Source: Acd1 sp049973945 (lineage in GTDB: Archaea; Thermoproteota; Thermoprotei_A; Sulfolobales; Sulfolobaceae). Taken from it: DNA of 57,169 nucleotides. The stretch spans positions 1 through 57,169 of the forward strand of contig JBMFJH010000010.1 in NCBI GenBank assembly GCA_049973945.1, in the 5' to 3' direction. The position numbers and the translations under genes were made by a program. The notes under the pieces are model-generated. The model worked only from the letters and a program-made list of their open reading frames with translations, was not told the origin of the DNA and ran no database searches. Numbering within the stretch: the stretch's first letter is position 1; every line of letters starts with the position of its first letter. Shown one piece after another: positions 1-7,138 of this stretch.

Positions 1-2
1 TC

Positions 3-368
3 GCTCATTCTATCAGGAACGTGATTAAGATAATCGGTATAGGTGCCCTGTTCGCCTCGATTGCCGGAGCCGTAGCCGGCGGTGCCGCAGGGGTCGCCCT
101 AGGCGGCTTCCTGGGCATGGTGATAGGCTTCGCTTCCCAGCAAGTTCTAGGGCAGGCAGTGAGCGGGCTGTTCCTGTTGCTGGCTAGGCCATTCAAGATC
201 GGCGACCACGTTAACGTGACTGGCGAGGACGGTATCGTTGAGGACGTTAGCTCCCTGTTCACTGTGATCAAGAAGAGCGACGGCACTACCGTGCTAATAC
301 CAAACAACTCGATCATAGGGAACAAGATCTACCTGCCTCCAGCTCAACAGCAGCAACAACAGAAGTAA
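3..368 (+). CDS. MscS-family mechanosensitive channel, C-terminal part (5' truncated by window)
   Basis: The reading frame is open through the first bases of the window, so this is the 3' part of a longer gene; the GTG at 21 is probably internal. It encodes a glycine/alanine-rich helix resembling the pore-lining TM3 of MscS channels (many small residues, then a region with the motif GFASQ), followed by the start of the MscS beta domain (residues from RPFKIGDHV through the DG-rich strands and the conserved PN(N/S) turn). The family forms homoheptameric stretch-activated channels in the cytoplasmic membrane that release solutes under hypo-osmotic shock. The protein ends shortly after the beta domain with a glutamine-rich tail, so it lacks the large cytoplasmic cage C-terminus of bacterial MscS. 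The family call is secure; the missing N-terminus cannot be judged. Confidence 0.85.
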   Translation, partial: AHSIRNVIKIIGIGALFASIAGAVAGGAAGVALGGFLGMVIGFASQQVLGQAVSGLFLLLARPFKIGDHVNVTGEDGIVEDVSSLFTVIKKSDGTTVLIPNNSIIGNKIYLPPAQQQQQQK

Positions 369-414
369 TGAGCTCACCACAAGTAAGGAGCATTTCCTTT
401 TTCCTCGCTTAATC

Positions 415-421
415 TTTAATA
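415..421 (+). promoter_or_regulatory. TATA box of prf1
   Basis: The A/T-rich heptamer TTTAATA lies in the gap after the MscS-like gene. About 26 bases downstream of its centre is position 444-445, immediately before the ATG at 446. In Sulfolobales, first genes are often leaderless, so this spacing supports ATG 446 as the first translated codon of prf1. A second A/T-rich stretch at 424-432 is possible but would place the start site downstream of that ATG. Confidence 0.5.
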
Positions 422-445
422 GCGTTTTAACAAGTGAGGACTACG

Positions 446-1556
446 ATGAGCCTTTAGCAGTAAATACGAGATAAGCAAACAGGAGCTCAAGATATTGTTA
501 AGGGAATTGAAGAAGTGGTCTGCCCCCGCGACTGTCCTCCTTTCCCTCTACATCCCCCCGGGCAGGCCGGTGGCAGACGTAGTCAACATGCTGAGGCAAG
601 AGGCCTCAATCGCTCAGAACATAAAGCTAAAGAGGACGAGGGACGCCGTCACTGCGGCTATTTCTGCGGCGATAGACAGGCTGATCCAGATCCCCAAAAT
701 CCCTGAAAAAGGCCTAGTCCTGTTCTGCGGCGAGAACTTCGAGACGAACGACTTCAAGTGCTTCATGTTCTCTCCGCCCGAGAAAGTCACCCTCTTCTTC
801 TACAGGACTGACAAGCAGTTCCACACGGAGTTCCTGGAGGACATGATAGAGGAGTCCGACGTCTACGGCCTCATCATCGTCGAGAGGGATCAAGCCACGA
901 TTGGCATCCTCAGGGGAGCGAGAATAGAAGTGCTAGACGAGTTCGAGGGCTTCGTCCCCGGGAAACACATGATGGGAGGACAGAGCCAGAGGCGTATCGA
1001 CAGGATCATCGAGGAGATGTACGAGAACTTCCTAAAGGAAGTGGGCGAGAAGGCGAACTCCCTCCTGTTGCCCTACGTCGAGAACGGGAAGCTCAAGGGA
1101 ATTTTGGTCGGAGGGCCCGGGTACGCCAAGAAGGACTTCGTGGACGGCGACTACATGGACTACAGGCTCAAGAAGCTGGTGCTGACGCCGTTAGTAGACG
1201 TAGCTTACCAGGGGGACGCTGGGTTGAGGGAGATGGTAATGAAGGCCCAGGAGGTACTGAAGAACCACAAGTACGTCGAGATAAACAAGCTCATAGACGA
1301 GATTAAGTACCACTTGGCGAAGGACGACGGGCTAGTCGTTTACGGCTTCGAGGAGATAAAAAAAGCGATTGGAATGGGGGCCGTGGACTCCCTCCTAATC
1401 TACGACGAAGAGAATCCACAACTAGAGAGCTTAGCTCAGGAGGCCGAGAAGTTCGGAACCAAAGTTTACATCATCGGTGACGAGGTGCCCGAGGCCGAGT
1501 GGATAAAGAAGACTTTCGGCGGCGCTATCGGTAAGCTGAGGTACAGGATCGGCTAA
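446..1556 (+). CDS. prf1: Peptide chain release factor aRF1, apparently expressed through a +1 frameshift at codons 3-4
   Basis: Archaeal class I release factor, homologous to eRF1, which recognises all three stop codons and releases the peptide. The uninterrupted frame runs from TTG 495 to 1556 (353 codons): N domain with the NIKS-loop equivalent NIKLK (residues 42-46 from TTG), GGQ at 161-163 in the sequence MMGGQSQRR, then the C domain. The 495 start looks too late: the same frame reads back without a start codon to 456 (SSKYEISKQELKIL), filling the first helix that aRF1 proteins have before the W-x-APATVLLSLY segment. No ATG, GTG or TTG exists in that frame between 450 and 494. Instead ATG 446 opens ATG AGC CTT TAG; a +1 slip on CTTT enters the correct frame at 456. 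TTG 495 has a GGAG at 482-485, so a shorter product is also possible. A one-base sequence error is the alternative explanation. Confidence 0.9.
452..458 (+). promoter_or_regulatory. Candidate +1 recoding site CTT TAG C in prf1
   Basis: Codon 3 is CTT, codon 4 is the stop TAG, followed by C. Re-pairing of the CTT-reading tRNA on TTT (453-455) moves translation +1 to AGC at 456 and into the release factor frame. The bacterial prfB site is CUU UGA C, with the same CUUU slip and the same base after the stop. The site lies only two codons after the initiator, so an internal Shine-Dalgarno-like stimulator as in prfB does not fit; a GAGGA sits at 436-440, just before the start codon. Confidence 0.55.
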
Positions 1557-1583
1557 TTTGCGCACTCCTGGAAAAATGCAACT

Positions 1584-2213
1584 TCACGATTTATTAATCC
1601 TCCTTTTCATCTCCGCCAAAATCGATTCTAAGCTAATCGGGGGCTCAGACCCGTAACTCTCAACGTAAATTTTCCTCAAGGCATTGACGTCGCTCACGTT
1701 TATTCCCTCTTTCTCCAACTTCTTAACCAGGTTAATCACGTCCTCCCAGTAGTTCCAGGGGTACATGAACCAGTACCAATCCTTTACTTCTAAGAGATAG
1801 TAGTCGGGCACGTACTTAGTCGTCTGAGTGATCACCTGTAGGGTGGCCGTCCTCACATCTTTAGGCCTAAAGTTCTTGGTCACGAAGTCCTTCGCCACTA
1901 TTAAGCTGTCTCCCGTATCGGCTATGTCGTCGACTATCAAGGCGTTCTTGCCCGAAAGGTCGATCGAGAAGGGATACTTTATCTTGGCCTCCGGGTTCTT
2001 GGACGCCGTTTCCACCCAGTGCTCTACCTTCACGGAGATCACGTCTAGCACTCCCAATCTGTCCGCGATGAGCCTGGACGGGACTAGGCCTCCCCTCGCT
2101 ATGGCGATTATTACGTCCACGCTGTAACCGCTCTTCAGGATCTTCTCTGCCAGCCCGTAGCTCCACTGAACGATCTCGTCCCAAGTGACCACTTTAACCG
2201 GGATCTTGGGCAA
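1584..2213 (-). CDS. Purine phosphoribosyltransferase (Sulfolobus gpT-1-like)
   Basis: Type I phosphoribosyltransferase that joins a purine base to PRPP in salvage. The 13-residue PRPP-binding motif is clear at about residues 91-104 (ALIVDDIADTGDSL), and an earlier RGG loop (IARGGLVPSR, about 38-47) contacts pyrophosphate. The C-terminal half carries aromatic segments (DWYWFMYPWNYW) seen in the crenarchaeal 6-oxopurine enzymes that I recall as gpT-1/gpT-2. Base specificity (guanine, hypoxanthine or xanthine) cannot be read from sequence. The start is a TTG with an in-frame stop five codons upstream and a GGAG directly abutting the start, so initiation is probably leaderless. It is divergent from MTA phosphorylase across an intergenic region holding a perfect palindrome, which suggests shared control of purine salvage. 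A paralogue lies at 56174-56698. Confidence 0.85.
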   Translation of the reverse strand: MPKIPVKVVTWDEIVQWSYGLAEKILKSGYSVDVIIAIARGGLVPSRLIADRLGVLDVISVKVEHWVETASKNPEAKIKYPFSIDLSGKNALIVDDIADTGDSLIVAKDFVTKNFRPKDVRTATLQVITQTTKYVPDYYLLEVKDWYWFMYPWNYWEDVINLVKKLEKEGINVSDVNALRKIYVESYGSEPPISLESILAEMKRRINKS

Positions 2214-2260
2214 CTCCGCCCTCTAATGATCGGTCTCTAGGGAAATATCAATTTTTTGAT

Positions 2261-2277
2261 CCGAGGAGTCTCCTCGG
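2261..2277. promoter_or_regulatory. Operator-like perfect palindrome between divergent purine genes
   Basis: CCGAGGAG-T-CTCCTCGG is an 8-bp perfect inverted repeat around one central base. It sits just upstream of the TATA box of mtnP (2285-2292) and about 50 bases upstream of the divergent phosphoribosyltransferase start, the expected position for a dimeric regulator or upstream activator site. I found no obvious second copy in the intergenic regions of this window. Confidence 0.5.
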
Positions 2278-2284
2278 CACATCG

Positions 2285-2292
2285 TTTAAAAT
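2285..2292 (+). promoter_or_regulatory. TATA box of mtnP
   Basis: TTTAAAAT is centred about 28 bases before the ATG at 2318, predicting a start site close to 2315. A GAGGTG at 2305-2310 lies before the start codon, so either a very short leader or leaderless initiation is possible. Confidence 0.5.
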
Positions 2293-2317
2293 TCTGTAAT
2301 TCAAGAGGTGACAGACC

Positions 2318-3130
2318 ATGATATCCCCCAAGGTGAAGGCCGACATCGGGATCATAGGGGGTTCGGGGCTTTACGATCCGGGGATAATCAAGGACGCCCA
2401 AGAGATAAAGGTCTACACCCCTTACGGGGAGCCGAGCGATTACATAATAGTAGGAACAGTCGAAGGGAGGAAAGTCGCCTTCCTGCCCAGGCACGGGAGG
2501 GGCCACAGGATACCCCCTCACAAAATCAACTACAGGGCTAACGTCTGGGCGATGAAGGAGCTGGGCGTGAAGTTCCTGATAAGCGTGAGCGCAGTAGGTA
2601 GCCTGAGAATGGACTACAAGCCCGGGGACTTCGTGGTGCCAGACCAGTTCATCGACATGACCAAGGGGAGGCAGTACACCTTCTTCGACGGGCCAATTGT
2701 GGCCCACGTCTCGATGGCTGACCCGTTCTGCGAGAGCCTGCGGAGGGTGATCATCTCCTCCGCCAGGGACTTGGGGATCACGGTTCACGAGAAAGGGACT
2801 TACATCTGCATCGAGGGGCCGAGGTTCTCCACCAGGGCTGAGAGCAGAGTTTGGAAGGACGTGTTTAAGGCCGACGTAATCGGCATGACCCTAGTTCCGG
2901 AAGTCAACCTGGCCTGCGAGGCCCAGATGTGCTACGCGACTATAGCGATGGTGACGGACTACGACGTCTTCGCGGACATCCCGGTGACCGCCGAGGAGGT
3001 AACGAAGGTCATGGCCGAGAACACCGCGAAGGTGAAGAAGTTGCTCTACGAGGTTATCAAGAGGCTCCCCGAGAAACCGGAAGAGGGGTTGTGCTCCTGT
3101 TGCAAGAGCCTAAGCACGGCGCTAGTGTGA
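2318..3130 (+). CDS. mtnP: S-methyl-5'-thioadenosine phosphorylase (MTAP II type)
   Basis: Phosphorolysis of methylthioadenosine to adenine and methylthioribose-1-phosphate, in polyamine/methionine salvage. The phosphate-binding start GIIGGSGLYDP (about residues 11-21), the RHGRGHRIPPH segment (about 59-69) and the EGPRFSTRAES substrate region (about 167-178) are all present, and the 270-residue length matches the family. The C-terminus carries a cysteine cluster CSCC (about 258-261), matching the CXC disulfide motif described for the hyperthermostable Sulfolobus solfataricus MTAP II. The stop codon overlaps the GTG start of the next gene, so the two are probably co-transcribed. Adenine released here is a substrate class for the divergent phosphoribosyltransferase. 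Confidence 0.95.
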   Translation: MISPKVKADIGIIGGSGLYDPGIIKDAQEIKVYTPYGEPSDYIIVGTVEGRKVAFLPRHGRGHRIPPHKINYRANVWAMKELGVKFLISVSAVGSLRMDYKPGDFVVPDQFIDMTKGRQYTFFDGPIVAHVSMADPFCESLRRVIISSARDLGITVHEKGTYICIEGPRFSTRAESRVWKDVFKADVIGMTLVPEVNLACEAQMCYATIAMVTDYDVFADIPVTAEEVTKVMAENTAKVKKLLYEVIKRLPEKPEEGLCSCCKSLSTALV

Positions 3131-3825
3131 AGGAGATCCTCCAAAGGGAGCCGAGTTTTTCCCTGAACAGGAGCCCACAGGCGATAGTTTACTCAAAGAA
3201 GTCCAAGCTCCAGGCAGTAGTCCTGTCGCGCGTGCTCAACTCGCTCTCAATGTCTTTCGTCCCGACCGTTCCCTTAGCGGAGTTCAACCTGTTCGTGGCT
3301 CCATACGCCGAGTTGAGCTACGTTTGGGCCTTCATTGACAACCAGGACGACCTAACTAGGTTCACTCACGTGGTGAAAAGCCTAAAGGTGGAAGCGACCG
3401 TCTTCTCGCCGAAGGGAGTGAAGGCCGACATTGAGTTCGATGAGCCCTACGTCCTGACGAGCGTAGTAGAAACGATTAAGGCAGTACTCAAGAACCACCC
3501 TTCAAGCAAGAGGGCAGAGTCGCTACAGTCCGCCTTGACACCGGAAGGTATCGAGGACTATTTGAGAACAAAGCTCGTCGAGATCGGCGACAGGGAACCT
3601 TTAGTAAGTCCCGTGTTCGAGCCGGCGAACGAGTACGTTGGCGTAAAGAGCGCGTTCGAGGAGCCCAGCAGGAAAGAGGTGGCGATAATCGCGAGCTCAG
3701 CCGACAACCTGGTCGTCAGGAGGAGGACGTTCGAACTGATGAGGAGAGGGTTCTCGACGAAGGAAGTGCTAGTCGACGTCGACCCTGCAATAGCACCAAT
3801 TTATTTACTTTTTTTGTTCTCATAA
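3127..3825 (+). CDS. Uncharacterised protein downstream of mtnP
   Basis: I do not recognise a named family. The start is the GTG at 3127, which overlaps the mtnP stop (GTGA); the same frame upstream is only an out-of-frame reading of mtnP. The 232-residue product is a mixed alpha/beta soluble protein with alternating hydrophobic strands and no clear motif or membrane segment. Its fold may be a degenerate SIS-like sugar isomerase domain, but this is a guess. The last residues (IYLLFLFS) are encoded by a T-rich stretch (3801-3823) that also holds a seven-T run and a TATA-like sequence for the following prenyl synthase, so the C-terminus doubles as a terminator/promoter region. Tight coupling to mtnP suggests a related metabolic role. 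Confidence 0.7.
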   Translation: MKEILQREPSFSLNRSPQAIVYSKKSKLQAVVLSRVLNSLSMSFVPTVPLAEFNLFVAPYAELSYVWAFIDNQDDLTRFTHVVKSLKVEATVFSPKGVKADIEFDEPYVLTSVVETIKAVLKNHPSSKRAESLQSALTPEGIEDYLRTKLVEIGDREPLVSPVFEPANEYVGVKSAFEEPSRKEVAIIASSADNLVVRRRTFELMRRGFSTKEVLVDVDPAIAPIYLLFLFS

Positions 3826-3839
3826 ATTCCCTGAACGAC

Positions 3840-4694
3840 TTGGACCTGCTGACGTACTGGCTCGAGGCCAAGAGCGAGATAGACGCTTTGATCAGCAAGT
3901 TCCTAGAGTCGATAAAGGAATGGGAGACCCTTCAGGTGAGCAAGTACATTCTCGAAGGGGGAAAGAGGTTCAGGGGAACGCTTACCCTGTACTTCACCGA
4001 GGCATTGGGAGGGGAGAGGAAGAACGCTTATGACGGGGCTTTAGCCGTCGAGATCCTCCACTCTTCCTCTCTGGCGTTGGATGACATCGTGGACTACGAC
4101 GTAGAGAGAAGGGGGAGGGACTCAGCCTGGAAAGTCTTCGGGAACAGGAGGGTCATCTACGTGTCCAACTTCCTGGTGCCTTACGCATTACAAATCATAC
4201 AGAGGTCGTACGGCGACGAGGCGCTCAAAGTGAGCGTCGAGCTTTGGAAGAACACCAGCCTCGGCGCTTTCCTCGACACGTTCGGGAAGCCAAGCGACTA
4301 CCTGAAGACGATAGAGCTCAAGACGGGGAGCCTCTTCATGATATCAACGGTCCTTGCCGCGTTCTCTTCGGGAAGACCTGACCTCAAGGACAAGATGCTG
4401 GAGTTGGGCCGTCAGCTAGGCATCGTCTACCAGGTCGTGGACGATTACATCGACGTTATACTGCACGAACAGGGAAAGGGTAAGGAACCTGAGGGTAGCG
4501 CGAAGCAACTGGAGTTACTGGCGAAGGGGGAAGTGAGGGATTACGTGGTCTCGCTGGTCGAGAAGGCGAAGCATGACTACCTGGAGGTAGTGAAGACGCT
4601 TAACTTAAGGCAGGAGTTCGTAGAGGGCGTAGTAACGTTGCCAAACTTCCTAATATCGGGTTTGCTAGCCGAGGCCGGAATGGACAGTTTGTGA
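3840..4694 (+). CDS. Polyprenyl diphosphate synthase, probably long-chain (hexaprenyl type)
   Basis: Trans-prenyltransferase adding isopentenyl diphosphate units to an allylic primer. Visible motifs: GGKRFRG near residue 40, the first aspartate-rich motif DDIVD (about 80-84) and the second DDYID (about 201-205). The fifth residue before the first motif is serine (SSLAL-DD). Chain-length work on archaeal GGPP synthases shows a bulky aromatic there stops at C20, while small residues allow longer chains; with the 284-residue length this resembles the S. solfataricus hexaprenyl synthase used for C30 quinone side chains. The start is TTG 3840, about 30 bases after a TATA-like sequence in the end of the preceding gene. 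C20 versus C30 product is inference. Confidence 0.88.
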   Translation: MDLLTYWLEAKSEIDALISKFLESIKEWETLQVSKYILEGGKRFRGTLTLYFTEALGGERKNAYDGALAVEILHSSSLALDDIVDYDVERRGRDSAWKVFGNRRVIYVSNFLVPYALQIIQRSYGDEALKVSVELWKNTSLGAFLDTFGKPSDYLKTIELKTGSLFMISTVLAAFSSGRPDLKDKMLELGRQLGIVYQVVDDYIDVILHEQGKGKEPEGSAKQLELLAKGEVRDYVVSLVEKAKHDYLEVVKTLNLRQEFVEGVVTLPNFLISGLLAEAGMDSL

Positions 4695-4749
4695 AAGCTT
4701 AAACGTAATAAAACACAATGTCAAACGTCTAACCTCGAGGCGGACCTAC

Positions 4750-5631
4750 TTGAGAATCGCGGTTATCCATGAGGCACCGAGGGTTACCAGCCACTCCAGG
4801 GAGTTACTGGAGAGAATAAAGGGCTCAGGCCACGAAGCCGTTTACGTGAGAATCGGAGGCCTAAACGTAGGGATCGACTCTCGAGGGACTTTCGTAACGA
4901 CGGGAAAGGGCGAGGTTCACCTCGACGGAGCGTTTCCCAGGGGAATAGGTAGCTACGTCTCTACCGAGATGTTCACCAAGAGGATGTCCACCCTGAAGGC
5001 ACTTGAGTTCCAGGGCGTGAGGCTGATCAACAGCGCAGAGTCCATAGAGAAGTCTAAGGACAAACTCTACAGCTTGATGCTCTTGGCGAGGAGAGGCGTT
5101 GCGGTTCCCCAGACTATGGTGACCGAGAACCCGACGGAAGTGATGAAGTTCGTTGAGAGGGTCGGAGAGGCCGTGATCAAGCCCATAATGGGTAGCCTCG
5201 GTTTGGGCTCGATAAAGGTCGACGACCCAGACATCGGCTATAGGGTGGCGAAGACTGTGTTATCTACGGGCAGCCCGGTTTACGTTCAGGAGTACGTCAA
5301 GAAGCCCGACAGGGACATCAGGCTGATCTTCATAGGTGACGAGGTTCTCGGAGCCGTGTACAGGATAAACCACAGCTCGTGGAAGACGAACGTCGCCCAA
5401 GGAGCAGTGACCCAAATCCTGAGCGTGAACGTAGAACTAGAGAACCTAGCTATGAAAGTCAAGGAGGTCATGGGCCTCGACTACGCCGGAATAGACATCG
5501 TAGAGAGCGAGAGGGGGTACCTGGTCCTGGAAGTGAACGCCTCGCCTCTATGGAAGGGCTTCAGGGCGGCGACCGGGATAGACGTAGCTAAGCATTTAGT
5601 AGACTACATGATAAGAGAGCTTAAGAGATGA
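4750..5631 (+). CDS. RimK-like ATP-grasp ligase
   Basis: ATP-grasp enzyme of the RimK/LysX/MptN group, which forms amide bonds between a carboxylate and an amino acid, commonly glutamate. Visible features: KSKDKLYSLMLLARRGVAVPQT (the typical segment before the ATP-grasp domain, about residues 100-121), the P-loop-like VIKPIMGSLGLGS (about 141-153), QEYV before the hinge, and the metal-binding end VLEVNASPLWKGF (about 265-277). Length 293 is normal. LysX, the lysine-pathway ligase, has similar length but is usually in a lys cluster, which is absent here. A pterin- or cofactor-tail glutamate ligase or another RimK paralogue is equally likely. Start TTG 4750. Confidence 0.85.
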   Translation: MRIAVIHEAPRVTSHSRELLERIKGSGHEAVYVRIGGLNVGIDSRGTFVTTGKGEVHLDGAFPRGIGSYVSTEMFTKRMSTLKALEFQGVRLINSAESIEKSKDKLYSLMLLARRGVAVPQTMVTENPTEVMKFVERVGEAVIKPIMGSLGLGSIKVDDPDIGYRVAKTVLSTGSPVYVQEYVKKPDRDIRLIFIGDEVLGAVYRINHSSWKTNVAQGAVTQILSVNVELENLAMKVKEVMGLDYAGIDIVESERGYLVLEVNASPLWKGFRAATGIDVAKHLVDYMIRELKR

Positions 5632-5678
5632 CGAGACGCAAACCGGCGGAACGGTGAAGAGGAGCTCTCAACCTGAAC

Positions 5679-6140
5679 TCACACGAGGTCGAGGTTCACC
5701 GTTCTCTGCTCCTTAACGACCCTAAGCACTATCATAGTATACGTGTCTATGACCCCGTCGATCTTGCCTATGACGTCGAGAACCCTCGCCAAGTCCTCTT
5801 TGGAGGGCACAACGACCTTCACTAGGGCGTAGTACTCCCCCGTAACGTCGTATATCTCAGTGACCTCTTTCATCTCCTTCAGCTCCGCCAGGACTCTCTC
5901 ATACTTCTTCGGGTCGGCCTTGAGCTGAATGAAAGCGGAGACCTTGAGCCCTATCTTCTCCGGATCGACGTCGGCGTGAAACCCCCTCAAAATCCCGAGC
6001 TCCCTGAGCCTCCTAATCCTCATGTGGATGGAGGACTCGCTCATCTCGAGGATCTGGGCGACCCTGGAAAACGACATCCTTCCGTCTTCCTGTAATAACT
6101 TCAGGATCTCCTTGTCCACCCTATCTAAAGAGTACGTCAT
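5679..6140 (-). CDS. Lrp/AsnC-family transcriptional regulator
   Basis: A 153-residue feast/famine regulator: N-terminal winged helix-turn-helix (residues about 5-55, with DKEILKLLQEDGR and the recognition region SESSIHMRIRRLRELGI), then a RAM effector domain (about 65-145). Such proteins form octamers and often bind amino acids. It is encoded directly after the FAD reductase gene, with the start codon inside that gene's last codons (20-bp overlap). The pair is therefore one transcription unit, and a role in controlling lipid or quinone redox genes is possible but unproven. Confidence 0.93.
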   Translation of the reverse strand: MTYSLDRVDKEILKLLQEDGRMSFSRVAQILEMSESSIHMRIRRLRELGILRGFHADVDPEKIGLKVSAFIQLKADPKKYERVLAELKEMKEVTEIYDVTGEYYALVKVVVPSKEDLARVLDVIGKIDGVIDTYTMIVLRVVKEQRTVNLDLV

Positions 6141-7137
6141 AGAGAGCCCTTCCCACCAGCTTTATCAGGTCTAACTTGCCGAAGTCTCCGACAGCTATTT
6201 TAAATATGAGGTTGGGGTCTGAAGACGTCAAGATCCTCGAGAGGCCTCCGGTCGAGAACTTGCCCTCCTTCACGGCCCTAATCAACTTCGCCTGGTACTG
6301 TATCGCTGAGTAAATCTTCGACGACCGAAACGCCTTCTCGAACGGCTTGCCCTCCTTTATCGAGTCCGCCATGATCTTGGCGGCGATAATGGAGGGCCTT
6401 ATGCCCTCTCCAGTCAAGGGCATCACGGTGCCGAGGGCCTCGCCCACGTAGTTCCCCTGATTGAGCCTCTCCTCGACTATTCCGTAGTCCGCGACCCTCG
6501 CCCCGTGGAAAGCCAAAACTCTGCCCTTCAGAATCCCCTTAACTTTTTCCTTCAGGTAATCGACTGAGGCGTAACCGCCTATCCCTATCTTCGCTCCGTC
6601 CCTGTCAGGGAAGATCCAGGCGTAGCCCAGCAAGCCAGAGTAGAAGTAGAACTCGACCACTTCCGGGTCCTGCTTGTAGTCTGTGATGTATTGTATGGCA
6701 GGTATTGTCTTGTCCTTGTCCAGACTGTAGTGTCCCGTGGCCTCTATTACTTTGTCGTAGTCGCTGAGGCTCTTCCCGTCGGGTAGCCTGTACTGTTCGC
6801 CGACCTTAGTCACCTTAGTTTTGTAAACCACGTCGACCTCCGAAGCGAGGTCTTGCAGGAACTTGGGCTTGTCGATTATGTAACCGAGCTTGACGTCGCC
6901 CCTTATATCGTAGACCAGCTTGTTGTCGAGGTAAATTCTGAAGCCTTTCAGCTCAGAAATTATCGACTCCTTCTTGAGGGGGACTACATCCTCTATACCA
7001 GTTATCAACCCCCATGCGCAGGGTTTCACCCCTGGCCTATCCAGGCTTTCGAAAACTCTGGCCTCGATGCCCTCCCTCTTGAGGAAATAGGCTAGGCTCA
7101 GCCCTGCCGGCCCGGCGCCTATTATCGCTACCCTCAT
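6121..7137 (-). CDS. FAD-dependent geranylgeranyl reductase-family protein
   Basis: Flavoprotein of the geranylgeranyl reductase family. The Rossmann FAD motif GAGPAGLSLAYFLKR is at residues 7-21, followed by ARVFES. A GGR-type substrate region YAWIFPDRDGAKIGIGG (about 172-188) and the second FAD segment GTVMPLTGEGIRPS (about 237-250) are present. At 338 residues it is shorter than the 452-residue paralogue at 9450-10808 and lacks its C-terminal extension. It may reduce isoprenoid quinone or lipid side chains rather than act as the main digeranylgeranyl lipid reductase. The gene is followed by the Lrp gene (overlap) and preceded by a membrane protein one base upstream. Confidence 0.85.
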   Translation of the reverse strand: MRVAIIGAGPAGLSLAYFLKREGIEARVFESLDRPGVKPCAWGLITGIEDVVPLKKESIISELKGFRIYLDNKLVYDIRGDVKLGYIIDKPKFLQDLASEVDVVYKTKVTKVGEQYRLPDGKSLSDYDKVIEATGHYSLDKDKTIPAIQYITDYKQDPEVVEFYFYSGLLGYAWIFPDRDGAKIGIGGYASVDYLKEKVKGILKGRVLAFHGARVADYGIVEERLNQGNYVGEALGTVMPLTGEGIRPSIIAAKIMADSIKEGKPFEKAFRSSKIYSAIQYQAKLIRAVKEGKFSTGGLSRILTSSDPNLIFKIAVGDFGKLDLIKLVGRALYDVLFR

Positions 7138-7138
7138 C

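Noticed and set aside
515..706. Plus-strand frame inside prf1
   Set aside because: Composition is proline/arginine shadow sequence, and the overlapping frame is a clear release factor.
2929..3126. N-terminal extension of the unknown gene into mtnP
   Set aside because: It only reads mtnP out of frame; GTG 3127 overlapping the mtnP stop is the natural start.
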